Below, piece by piece: positions 15,640 to 22,065 of a stretch of 27,321 nucleotides of DNA; position 1 is the stretch's first letter; each line of letters starts with the position of its first letter. The translations under genes and the position numbers were made by a program. This stretch comes from Candidatus Zixiibacteriota bacterium (lineage in GTDB: Bacteria > Zixibacteria > MSB-5A5 > GN15 > FEB-12). Location of the stretch: NCBI GenBank assembly GCA_023132995.1, contig JAGLXI010000120.1, positions 1 to 27,321 on the forward strand, given 5' to 3'. The notes under the pieces were generated by a model. It did not search any database, was not told where the DNA came from, and saw only the letters and a list, made by a program, of their open reading frames with translations.

Positions 15640-16050
15640 ATGGGACATTTTGACAGAGTAAGGAAACTCGGGCGGACCAAGCCGCATCGGGAGGCGATGC
15701 TGGCCAATATGGCCATGTCGTTGTTTACGCACCGGATTATCAAGACCACCGACGCCAAGGCCAAGGCGCTGCGGCCGTTGGTTGATCGCATCATATCCAC
15801 CGCCAAGAAGGACACCCTGGCGTCCAAGCGTATGGTGGCCAGGACCATTAAGAACAAGGAAGTGTTCAAAAAACTCTTTGCCGAAATAGTGCCGCAGTTC
15901 GCCGATCGTTCCTCCGGCTTCTCCCGGGTCATCAAGCTGGGTGTCCGCCGTGGCGATGGGGCGCCAATCTCAGTGGTTGAGCTTCTGACCGAGAAGCCCC
16001 TCGAGGAGTCCGGTAAGAAGGGCAAGAAGAAAAAAGCTGCTTCCCGGTAG
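15640..16050 (+). CDS. rplQ: 50S ribosomal protein L17
   Basis: This 136-residue L17 lies near the tunnel exit side of the large subunit. The core HREAMLANMAMSLFTHRIIK then TTDAKAKALRPLVDRIIS is typical. The family segment RSSGFSRVIKLGVRRGDGA follows, then VELL. A Lys-rich C-terminal tail (KKGKKKK) ends the protein. It is the last gene of the cluster, and an intrinsic terminator follows 80 bases downstream. Confidence 0.98.
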   Translation: MGHFDRVRKLGRTKPHREAMLANMAMSLFTHRIIKTTDAKAKALRPLVDRIISTAKKDTLASKRMVARTIKNKEVFKKLFAEIVPQFADRSSGFSRVIKLGVRRGDGAPISVVELLTEKPLEESGKKGKKKKAASR

Positions 16051-16126
16051 CTGCCCCGCCGCCTCGACGGAAAACGGTATGTGACAGGCTATGGCTGCCC
16101 GGAGGTCCACTCCCGAGATACAGAGG

Positions 16127-16154
16127 AAAGCCCGTTTTCAAGACGGGTTTTTTT
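16127..16154 (+). terminator. Rho-independent terminator ending the ribosomal protein cluster
   Basis: CCCGT (16131-16135) pairs with ACGGG (16143-16147), extended inward by one G-U and one A-U pair over a three-base loop. Seven T residues follow at 16148-16154. AAA at 16127-16129 can also pair with part of the T run, so the element may act in both directions. It is the only clear terminator between position 1 and here. Confidence 0.9.
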
Positions 16155-16176
16155 ATGCCCGGCGCCGATCAATCGC

Positions 16177-16205
16177 TTGCACCGGCACGCCCCGTGTATT
16201 ATATA
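16177..16205 (+). promoter_or_regulatory. Sigma70-type promoter upstream of the small membrane protein gene
   Basis: TTGCAC (16177-16182) is followed after 17 bases by TATATA (16200-16205), inside an AT-rich stretch. An overlapping TATTAT at 16197-16202 is an alternative -10 box. It lies just after the terminator and would give a leader of about 100 bases to the ATG at 16314. Recognised by eye only. Confidence 0.6.
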
Positions 16206-16313
16206 GCTACTGATGAACCACAGCATTACCTGATACCACGAATCAACAGAGACTGTTGCCGTTACGTTGTTCTCGGTTGAGGTGATGCTTCACATTTTTC
16301 CCAGAGAGGGGAT

Positions 16314-16784
16314 ATGGCTGATCAAATTAACATACCGGGTGGTCCCAAGAAGAAGGGAATGTCCAAGGGGTGCATGATTGCCCTGATCGTTGTCGGTGTC
16401 CTCGCGGTTCTCGTCATCGTAGCCGGGGTCGTCTGCTACGTCAAGAAGGACGCCCTGATGAAGGCCGGCGGCGTGACAATGGTTAACTCCATCCAGAAGG
16501 AACTGGTGGATAATCCCGTTGAGGGCGTGGATACGGTGCAGGTGAACCGTGTGAGCGAGGCCTTTGTTCAGAAACTGAATGAAGAAGAACTCGACATGCA
16601 GCGGTACGGTGTCTTCGCACAGGAGATCCAGGGCATCATGTCCGATCAGGTAATCGAAGCCGCGGAGATAGAGCGGTTCGTGCAGGCGATGATCGATTAC
16701 TTCCCCGAACTGGGGGAGTTGATCACGACTGAAGAGGCGGTGGATTCAATAGCTCCGGAAGACACGGTCTCCGCCGAGTATTAG
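16314..16784 (+). CDS. Small membrane-anchored protein of unknown function
   Basis: I do not recognise this 156-residue protein. It starts with a short Gly/Lys-rich cytoplasmic segment (GGPKKKGMSKG). One strong transmembrane helix follows at about 20-42 (from MIALIVVGVLAVLVIVAGVV), then KK. The remaining 110 residues are soluble, acidic and predicted mostly helical, and would face the periplasm under the positive-inside rule. The tail is Glu/Asp-rich. GAGAGGGG lies upstream of the ATG. It has its own promoter after the ribosomal cluster and a hairpin after its stop. No catalytic motif is visible. It is a real gene by its start signals and coherent architecture. Confidence 0.8.
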   Translation: MADQINIPGGPKKKGMSKGCMIALIVVGVLAVLVIVAGVVCYVKKDALMKAGGVTMVNSIQKELVDNPVEGVDTVQVNRVSEAFVQKLNEEELDMQRYGVFAQEIQGIMSDQVIEAAEIERFVQAMIDYFPELGELITTEEAVDSIAPEDTVSAEY

Positions 16785-16794
16785 GCCCGGTTTT

Positions 16795-16806
16795 CAACTT
16801 CGGTTG
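16795..16806 (+). other. UUCG-tetraloop hairpin after the small membrane protein gene
   Basis: CAAC, loop TTCG, GTTG forms a four-pair stem closed by the very stable C(UUCG)G loop, 11 bases after the stop codon. No T run follows, so it is not a normal intrinsic terminator. It could be a 3'-end stabiliser or chance. Confidence 0.4.
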
Positions 16807-16876
16807 GCTGTGAGCAGAACGTTGCAGTCACGCCGGTGATGCCGCTCGGGGAAACCAGGTGGCTTTGAGAACGTTG

Positions 16877-16940
16877 GTTGCAGAACAGATGTAGCGGTGG
16901 CTCGGACGCTGCCGCGTCGGCGTAGCCATCATGCTGCAAC
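16877..16940 (+). promoter_or_regulatory. Long nested hairpin directly upstream of plsY
   Basis: GTTGCAG (16877-16883) can pair with CTGCAAC (16934-16940). Inside it, GGTGGCT (16896-16902) pairs with AGCCATC (16924-16930) with one G-U pair. C16903-G16922 and G16904-C16921 extend it, and GACGC (16905-16909) pairs with GCGTC (16914-16918) over a TGCC loop. The structure ends one base before the GGGATGA ribosome-binding site of plsY. A second copy of GTTGCAG at 16821-16827 could compete for the same partner. Function is inferred, not known. Confidence 0.45.
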
Positions 16941-16951
16941 TGGGATGAATC

Positions 16952-17614
16952 ATGCTTGAGACAATACTGCCAGTAATCCTCGCCTATCTGGTTGGTGCGA
17001 TCCCTTTCGGCCTGATCGTGGCTCGCCTGGCCGGGGTCAGGAACCTGCGTGATGTCGGTTCCGGCAATATCGGCGCCACTAATGTCTGGCGGGCAGCCGG
17101 GCCGACGGCGGCCGCATGGGTGTTCGCGGGCGACATCGGCAAAGGGTTTTTCGCCGTGATGATGGCTGGCTATTTCCACACGCAGTTCGAGGTCGCCCTG
17201 TTGTCTTACGATCTGTTCCTGGTCGTCTGTGCGGTTATGGCCGTGCTGGGTCACATCTTTCCGGTATATATCGGTTTCAAGGGCGGTAAAGGCGCAAGTA
17301 CCGGTCTGGGCGTGATGCTGATCCTTCTGCCGGTGCCGACTCTGATCGCCGTGGCCGCGTTTTTGGTAGTAGTGGCCGCCACGCGATTCGTTTCTCTCGC
17401 TTCCATAGTAGGTGCCGTGACGCTGTTCGCGGTTGTGGCTGCCCAGAGATATCTAATGGCGGTCGACATTGCGCCCGTCTATTTCTATCTAACCCTGGTG
17501 ATGGCGGTGCTTATCGTTTTGACGCACCGTCAGAACATCGCTCGCCTGGTCAGGGGGACCGAGAGCAGGTTTGTCCTATCGTCGCGTTCAAACAAGGCGG
17601 GTGACCATGTTTAG
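16952..17614 (+). CDS. plsY: Acyl-phosphate:glycerol-3-phosphate acyltransferase PlsY
   Basis: This 220-residue integral membrane enzyme transfers an acyl group from acyl-phosphate to glycerol-3-phosphate, the first step of phospholipid synthesis in most bacteria. The three family motifs are present: GSGNIGATN (36-44), GHIFPVYIGFKGGKG (100-114) and THRQNIARLVRGTE (191-204), with DIGKG at 61-65. Several hydrophobic helices separate them. GGGATGA precedes the ATG. The end overlaps gpsA by eight bases, so the enzyme that makes the acceptor is translated together with it. PlsX, which makes the acyl-phosphate, is not in the window. Confidence 0.97.
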   Translation: MLETILPVILAYLVGAIPFGLIVARLAGVRNLRDVGSGNIGATNVWRAAGPTAAAWVFAGDIGKGFFAVMMAGYFHTQFEVALLSYDLFLVVCAVMAVLGHIFPVYIGFKGGKGASTGLGVMLILLPVPTLIAVAAFLVVVAATRFVSLASIVGAVTLFAVVAAQRYLMAVDIAPVYFYLTLVMAVLIVLTHRQNIARLVRGTESRFVLSSRSNKAGDHV

Positions 17615-18614
17615 CAGGGTTGCTGTTTTAGGAGCGGGTTCCTGGGGGATGGCCACAGCCGGTCTCCTGAGCAACAATGGCGCCACGGTGACGTTGTGGG
17701 AATTCGACCGCGCAGAGTATGAGAAACTCACGCGTCTTCGCGCCATCCCGGAGAAGCTGCAAAAGTTCCGTTTACCGGAGCCGGTCGCTATCACTAACAG
17801 TCTCGACGAAGCCCTTTCTGACGCCGAGTTGGTGGTGTTGGTGGTGCCATCGCAGTGCTTGCGATCGGTCCTTCAGCAGGCGAAAGGCAAACTCGGCTCC
17901 GCTGTCGGCCTGGTAAACCTGGCCAAGGGGATTGAGACAACCTCACTGAGATGTATGTCGGAGGTCATCGCTGATGAGCTCGGGACATCGGCCACGCAGG
18001 TCGCTACTCTCTCGGGCCCTTCGCACGCCGAGGAGGTGGTCCAGGATATGCCGACTACGGTAGTGGTGGCGGGTACCGACGAGGGCTTCGTGACGCGCTT
18101 GCAGAAAACGTTCAGCGGTTCGAGCTTCCGGGTTTATAGTTCCCATGACCTGGTCGGCGTGGAGTTGGGCGGATCGCTCAAGAACATCATAGCCATCGCC
18201 GTCGGCATAGTCGACGGGCTGGGGTTGGGGGATAACACTCGCGGCGCCCTCATTACTCGCGGGCTGGCTGAAATGGTACGGCTGGGGGTGGCTCTGGGAG
18301 CTAAGGCGGAGACTTTCGCCGGTCTGTCCGGAATAGGCGACCTGGTTACCACCTGCACTTCGCAGCACAGTCGCAACCGGCACGTGGGAGAGATGATAGG
18401 TAGGGGACAACAACTCGAAGAGATATTGAGAGCTATGGCGATGGTCGCGGAAGGTGTCGAGACCACCCGTTCCGGATACCGGTTGGCGGAATTGCACCGC
18501 GTTGAGATGCCTATCACGACCCAGATATACCAGGTGCTTTTCGAGAACAAGTCGCCGTCAGTGGCCTTAGAGGAACTCATGGGCAGGGAATTGAAGGCTG
18601 AAATCTGGCGATAA
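17607..18614 (+). CDS. gpsA: Glycerol-3-phosphate dehydrogenase [NAD(P)+]
   Basis: This 335-residue enzyme reduces dihydroxyacetone phosphate to sn-glycerol-3-phosphate, the substrate of PlsY. The Rossmann loop is GAGSWG (9-14). The catalytic and substrate region includes Lys108, the GPSHAEEV segment (138-145), Lys192 (GGSLKNIIAIAVG) and DNTRGALITRGL (209-220). The start is the ATG at 17607 with GGCGGGTGA upstream. Starting earlier at 17571 would add residues before the canonical VAVLGAG strand and overlap plsY more. Confidence 0.97.
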   Translation: MFSRVAVLGAGSWGMATAGLLSNNGATVTLWEFDRAEYEKLTRLRAIPEKLQKFRLPEPVAITNSLDEALSDAELVVLVVPSQCLRSVLQQAKGKLGSAVGLVNLAKGIETTSLRCMSEVIADELGTSATQVATLSGPSHAEEVVQDMPTTVVVAGTDEGFVTRLQKTFSGSSFRVYSSHDLVGVELGGSLKNIIAIAVGIVDGLGLGDNTRGALITRGLAEMVRLGVALGAKAETFAGLSGIGDLVTTCTSQHSRNRHVGEMIGRGQQLEEILRAMAMVAEGVETTRSGYRLAELHRVEMPITTQIYQVLFENKSPSVALEELMGRELKAEIWR

Positions 18615-18645
18615 AATGACGGATAGGAGAGACGAAGGGGAGTGC

Positions 18646-18996
18646 ATGGGAAAGACAGATAACGATACCAAGCGCTATTATTCGATCAGCGAAGTCGTAC
18701 GGATCACCGGTCTCGAAGCATATGTGCTGAGATTCTGGGAGAAGGAATTCCCCACCCTCCGGCCAAAGAAAAACCGCGGCGGCAACCGCATGTATACACA
18801 GCGCGATATCGATGTGGTTAACCGCATCAACCATCTGAGGAACAACGAGAAACTCACCATTGCAGGCGCTCGAAACAAACTGATGCTGAAACGGTCGGGC
18901 GAGAAAAAGACGGAGATGATCCATTCAGCCAGGGCCAGGACCATCATTGGCCAGATACGCAAGGACATCGAGGATCTGCTTGGAGTTTTCTCTTGA
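18646..18996 (+). CDS. MerR-family transcriptional regulator
   Basis: This 116-residue protein has an N-terminal winged helix-turn-helix of the MerR type (YYSISEVVRITGLEAYVLRF, 11-30, then WEKEFPTLRPKK and RMYTQRDIDVV). A short C-terminal helix follows with no ligand or metal cysteines, so the effector is unknown. This type often sits near tRNA-synthetase or core genes. The ATG at 18646, with AAGGGG just upstream, is preferred over the ATG at 18616, which has no ribosome-binding site. It follows gpsA by 31 bases and precedes tRNA-Pro. Confidence 0.85.
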   Translation: MGKTDNDTKRYYSISEVVRITGLEAYVLRFWEKEFPTLRPKKNRGGNRMYTQRDIDVVNRINHLRNNEKLTIAGARNKLMLKRSGEKKTEMIHSARARTIIGQIRKDIEDLLGVFS

Positions 18997-19030
18997 GTTC
19001 CGGGGATGTTTGCCTACATTGATTGAAGGT

Positions 19031-19045
19031 CTGTTTCGTAAACAG
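19031..19045. repeat. Perfect 15-base palindrome just upstream of tRNA-Pro(GGG)
   Basis: CTGTTT, loop CGT, AAACAG. It ends eight bases before the first base of the tRNA. It could be an operator, an RNA-processing hairpin or chance. Confidence 0.5.
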
Positions 19046-19052
19046 CCAACGT

Positions 19053-19130
19053 CGGAGCGTAGCGCAGCCTGGTTAGCGCACTCGCTTGGGGTGCGAGAGG
19101 TCGGCAGTTCAAATCTGCTCGCTCCGACCA
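19053..19130 (+). tRNA. tRNA-Pro (anticodon GGG), CCA encoded
   Basis: The acceptor stem CGGAGCG pairs with CGCTCCG. The D arm is GCGC...GCGC, and the anticodon arm CTCGC/GCGAG has loop TTGGGGT, giving anticodon GGG that reads CCC and CCU. The T arm is GGCAG/CTGCT around TTCAAAT. C1-G72 and discriminator A73 are bacterial proline identity elements. The 3' CCA is in the DNA (19128-19130). Confidence 0.97.
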
Positions 19131-19136
19131 TTTTAT

Positions 19137-19167
19137 GCGCCTCACCGGGGCGTTGTTTTTGTCTTTT
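19137..19167 (+). terminator. Possible terminator after tRNA-Pro(GGG)
   Basis: CGCC (19138-19141) pairs with GGCG (19149-19152) over a seven-base loop, followed by the T-rich run TTGTTTTTGTCTTTT. The stem is short, so confidence is moderate. Confidence 0.5.
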
Positions 19168-19251
19168 ATGGGCGGCAAACGTACCGAAGCTGTCCCTTGT
19201 TGTCGGGTGGCCCACCAGTGATGAGTGCAGAGATCAAGATCGGAGGAGACC

Positions 19252-20013
19252 TTGGCAAGAAAACGGCGCATTTTGCTGACCAACGATGACGGTTACTTCA
19301 GTGACGGCATCTGCACACTATATGACGAGCTCAAGAAGAAGGCCAGTGTGTACATGGTGGCTCCGGACAGAGAGCAGTCGGCAAGTTCCCATTCGCTCAC
19401 TCTCAACAGGCCCCTGAGGGTCCACAAACTTGACCGGCGCCGCTACGCTACCGACGGAACCCCCACCGACTGCGTCATGCTTGCCATACACATGCTGTTC
19501 AAGAGCGCCAGGCCGGACATGATAATATCGGGGATCAATCACGGCGCCAACATGGGTGACGACGTAACCTATTCAGGTACGGTGGCGGCGGCAATAGAGG
19601 GTTCCATATTGGGTATTCCCTCGCTGTCAGTTTCCATGGCCAACTACGAGCCAGGGGTGTCGATGTTACGGGCGGCCCGGTTCGTATGCCGCGTGGTAGC
19701 GGCCTTTGCAAGACTCAGGATCGATTCGTCCATATTCCTGAACATGAACCTTCCGCTTGATAGCGGTCGGCCTTATAACACCTGGGAATTTACTCACCTG
19801 GGGTCACGGCGCTACAAGGATGTCGTCATTCGGAAGACCGACCCGCGTGGGAAGGACTACTACTGGATTGGTGGCCGACCCCGGTGGCGGATGACCAAAG
19901 GTTCGGATTTCGAGGCCGTTCATCGGGGTGTGGTGTCGATAACCCCGCTCAGTATGCGCTTCACGGACACAGAGACTCTGGCCCGGCTCCATGAGAACCG
20001 AATCAGGATATGA
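19252..20013 (+). CDS. surE: 5'/3'-nucleotidase SurE
   Basis: This 253-residue survival protein is a metal-dependent phosphatase acting on nucleoside monophosphates. Metal ligands are Asp12 and Asp13 (LLTNDDG), Ser43 (EQSASSHS) and Asn96 (SGINHGANMGDDVTYSGT). DGTPTDCV lies at 68-75. The TTG at 19252 is chosen because GGAGGAG at 19242-19248 precedes it and MARKRRILLTNDDG is a typical start. The in-frame GTG at 19225 would place that site inside the gene. It lies between two tRNA-Pro genes. The pcm gene that often follows surE in proteobacteria is absent here. Confidence 0.96.
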   Translation: MARKRRILLTNDDGYFSDGICTLYDELKKKASVYMVAPDREQSASSHSLTLNRPLRVHKLDRRRYATDGTPTDCVMLAIHMLFKSARPDMIISGINHGANMGDDVTYSGTVAAAIEGSILGIPSLSVSMANYEPGVSMLRAARFVCRVVAAFARLRIDSSIFLNMNLPLDSGRPYNTWEFTHLGSRRYKDVVIRKTDPRGKDYYWIGGRPRWRMTKGSDFEAVHRGVVSITPLSMRFTDTETLARLHENRIRI

Positions 20014-20114
20014 TCCGGTCGATCTCGCTTGCCGGACTGATAGCCGGTGGCAGACAAAATCGGCCCCCTGCCGGCATTGCCATTCCGCGTTCAGTCTGTG
20101 GAGCCACAAAAACA

Positions 20115-20142
20115 TTGACAACAAAACGGAACGTGGTATAAT
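20115..20142 (+). promoter_or_regulatory. Consensus sigma70 promoter for tRNA-Pro(CGG)
   Basis: TTGACA (20115-20120), a 16-base spacer, then TATAAT (20137-20142): both boxes match consensus exactly. An A-rich run (CACAAAAACAT) precedes the -35 box. The start point would be about 20149, some 18 bases before the tRNA. Confidence 0.88.
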
Positions 20143-20166
20143 ATAAGTCTATATAGTCTGATTGCT

Positions 20167-20240
20167 CGGGGCGTGGCGCAGGTTGGTAGCGCGCTTGGTT
20201 CGGGACTAAGAGGTCGCTGGTTCGAATCCAGTCGCCCCGA
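20167..20240 (+). tRNA. tRNA-Pro (anticodon CGG), CCA not encoded
   Basis: Acceptor CGGGGCG pairs with CGCCCCG. The anticodon arm CTTGG/CTAAG has loop TTCGGGA, giving anticodon CGG that reads CCG. The T arm is GCTGG/CCAGT around TTCGAAT, with discriminator A. The next bases are CTT, so CCA must be added by the nucleotidyltransferase, unlike the tRNA-Pro 1.1 kb upstream. Confidence 0.97.
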
Positions 20241-20328
20241 CTTTCTTTGGTTGTAGAATCCACACTAGGAGATTATCTGGAATCGGCTAATCCGTGAGAA
20301 CACTCATCTTTGAGAAAGGATAGAAGGA

Positions 20329-20802
20329 ATGTCTACCGCAAGAAAGCCAATGATAGCCGTTGTCGGGGCTGGGAAGTGCTCAAAGAAACTGCGTGATATG
20401 GCTTTTATCGTGGGGAAGTACGTCGCTGAGAACGGGGGAATTATTGTCTGCGGAGGGATGGGGGGAATTATGGAAGGCGCCGCCAAGGGAGCTAAGGAAG
20501 CCGGCGGTGTGACAATCGGCATCCTGCCGACGAGTAACAAGGAAGACGCAAACGAGTTCATCGACTACATCATTCCCACCGGTTTCGGGGAAGCCCGAAA
20601 CATCATGGTCGTTCGGAGCGCGGATGCCGTTGTGGCTTTCCCCGGGAAATACGGTACCTTGACCGAAATGGCTTTCGCGCTGAACGCGAAGAAACCGGTC
20701 ATCTCCGTCAACGCCTGGAAATTGGGCGACGAGATAAACCAGGTCGATACACCCCTGGAGGCGGCCAAGCTGGCCATGGAGTTGGCGGGGGGCTCTGTTT
20801 GA
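20329..20802 (+). CDS. LOG-like / TIGR00725-type Rossmann protein
   Basis: This 157-residue protein has the lysine-decarboxylase-like/LOG Rossmann fold: GGMGGIMEGAAKGA (42-55), EARNIMVVRSADA (88-100) and FPGKYGTLTE (104-113). LOG enzymes cleave cytokinin-type and other nucleoside 5'-monophosphates to release the base. Related TIGR00725 proteins are uncharacterised, and some DprA/Smf-like proteins share the fold. Here the usual PGGxGT loop reads PGKYGT. It is short compared with classical LOG (about 180-200). AGAAGG precedes the ATG. The end overlaps acyP by four bases. Enzymatic role not known. Confidence 0.85.
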   Translation: MSTARKPMIAVVGAGKCSKKLRDMAFIVGKYVAENGGIIVCGGMGGIMEGAAKGAKEAGGVTIGILPTSNKEDANEFIDYIIPTGFGEARNIMVVRSADAVVAFPGKYGTLTEMAFALNAKKPVISVNAWKLGDEINQVDTPLEAAKLAMELAGGSV

Positions 20803-21083
20803 GTTCGGTGGGGGCCGAATTGCGAATATCCGGCGTAGTGCAAGGTGTCGGTTACCGATATTATTGCTATCGCAAGGCGCTCGCTCTCGAACTTGCAGGC
20901 CGGGCGAACAACGAGGCGGATGGTTCGGTTTTTGTCGCCGTTGAGGGTGATCGGGGAGCGGTCGAGGCGTTCATAGAGGAACTGAGAATCGGTCCGCCGT
21001 CGGCGTCGGTCACCGGCATTGATGTCCGGTGGGTAGACTTTAAGGCTCGGTACCAGTCGTTCGACATCACTATGCGCGGTTAA
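20799..21083 (+). CDS. acyP: Acylphosphatase
   Basis: This 94-residue acylphosphatase hydrolyses carboxyl-phosphate bonds, for example in acyl phosphates. The active-site loop GVVQGVGYRYY holds the catalytic Arg20, and Asn38 (GRANNEADGSV) lies 18 residues later, the same spacing as Arg23/Asn41 in the animal enzyme. VAVEGD follows. The start is a TTG that shares TTGA with the preceding stop, with a G-rich site (GGGG) about six bases upstream. A GTG at 20808 is possible but has no better signal. Confidence 0.94.
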   Translation: MSSVGAELRISGVVQGVGYRYYCYRKALALELAGRANNEADGSVFVAVEGDRGAVEAFIEELRIGPPSASVTGIDVRWVDFKARYQSFDITMRG

Positions 21084-21127
21084 AACAACTTGCCTTACAT
21101 GGGCAGGGGAGAGCGGCCAGTCAGATA

Positions 21128-21652
21128 ATGGAAGATATCAAGCAATACATCCGGAGCGTCCCCGATTTCCCGAAACCGGGGATCAATTTCTATGATATTA
21201 CGACGTTGCTGCAGGATCCGGTCGGGTTCAAGCTAACTCTGGATGCCATGGAGCATTACGCCCGATCCAGGAAGCCGGACAGGCTGGTTGTGGTCGAATC
21301 CCGGGGGTTTGTGTTCGGCGGCGCGCTTGCGGATCGGCTCGGGGTCGGCTTCGCCCTGGCACGCAAGCCGGGTAAACTGCCCTACACGACCCTCTCCGAG
21401 GAGTACGCGCTCGAATATGGCACCGATCGCCTTGAACTGCACGTGGATGCTGTCACGGCGGGCGAGCGGGTTCTGGTTGTCGACGACCTGATTGCTACCG
21501 GCGGTACGCTCGCGGCTGTCTGTAAGATGATCGAGCGGCTCGGCGGTGAGGTGGTCGGCGTTGCCACTGTCATCGAACTCTCGTTTCTTCCCTGGCGGGA
21601 GAAGCTGGCCGCCTATGATGTCAACCACCTGGTTTCCTTCGATTCCGAATAG
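21128..21652 (+). CDS. apt: Adenine phosphoribosyltransferase
   Basis: This 174-residue salvage enzyme joins adenine and PRPP to form AMP. It starts MEDIKQYIRSVPDFPKPGIN and carries FYDITTLL. The middle has VVVESRGFVFGGALA and ARKPGKLPY. The PRPP-binding loop VLVVDDLIATGGT is at 115-127. The length is normal for the family. The ribosome-binding site is weak, and the nearest G-rich run is too far upstream. Its neighbours acyP and the LOG-like gene suggest a small nucleotide or phosphate-metabolism set. Confidence 0.97.
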   Translation: MEDIKQYIRSVPDFPKPGINFYDITTLLQDPVGFKLTLDAMEHYARSRKPDRLVVVESRGFVFGGALADRLGVGFALARKPGKLPYTTLSEEYALEYGTDRLELHVDAVTAGERVLVVDDLIATGGTLAAVCKMIERLGGEVVGVATVIELSFLPWREKLAAYDVNHLVSFDSE

Positions 21653-21743
21653 GAAGACGTTGCCTTTTCAGTTGTTCCACCTTAGATTCCGCGCACAAAT
21701 GGTGGGTTTTGTCGACCGCGCCACGAAAGCACCTTGTACATGA

Positions 21744-21816
21744 GCCCCCGTAGCTCAGAGGATAGAGCAGTGGTTTCCTAAACCATTGGTCGCAGGTTCG
21801 ACTCCTGCCGGGGGTA
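21744..21816 (+). tRNA. tRNA-Arg (anticodon CCU), CCA not encoded
   Basis: Acceptor GCCCCCG pairs with CGGGGGT, the first pair being G-U. The D arm is GCTC...GAGC. The anticodon arm GTGGT/ACCAT has loop TTCCTAA, giving anticodon CCT that reads AGG. The T arm is GCAGG/CCTGC around TTCGACT. The bases after discriminator A are CTG, so CCA is not encoded. No convincing promoter of its own is visible, so read-through from apt is likely. Confidence 0.96.
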
Positions 21817-21963
21817 CTGATTAGCGCGGATGGGTACTCACTGGAGCCGCATCCCCTCGGCTTCGAGCCATCAGTTCATGTCATGTGTGGGGACGTGCAG
21901 CGGAACGGCAACTTGTTTGCGAATAGCGGGATAGATAGATTCCGACAGACGGCGCAAAAACAT

Positions 21964-21992
21964 TTGACATCAAGGGCTGGCAGGCATATATT
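21964..21992 (+). promoter_or_regulatory. Sigma70-type promoter for the outer-membrane protein gene
   Basis: TTGACA (21964-21969), a 17-base spacer, then TATATT (21987-21992). It is preceded by GCGCAAAAACAT, very like the sequence before the tRNA-Pro(CGG) promoter. The start point would be near 21999, giving a leader of about 66 bases to the ATG at 22066, with AAGGAG upstream of that ATG. Confidence 0.85.
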
Positions 21993-22065
21993 TATTAACT
22001 GTTTTTGACCGGTTGTACGTCTGTTTGCAAGAGAGACAACGTTCATTCGATAAGGAGACAAGAAG

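Noticed and set aside
20045..20090. GC-rich hairpin after surE (GCC..GGCAG with CTGCC GGC) considered as terminator
   Set aside because: The stem needs a three-base bulge and no T run follows.
21817..21875. Stem GAGCCG/CGGCTT after tRNA-Arg as a terminator
   Set aside because: Contains a G-U pair, a large loop and no T run.
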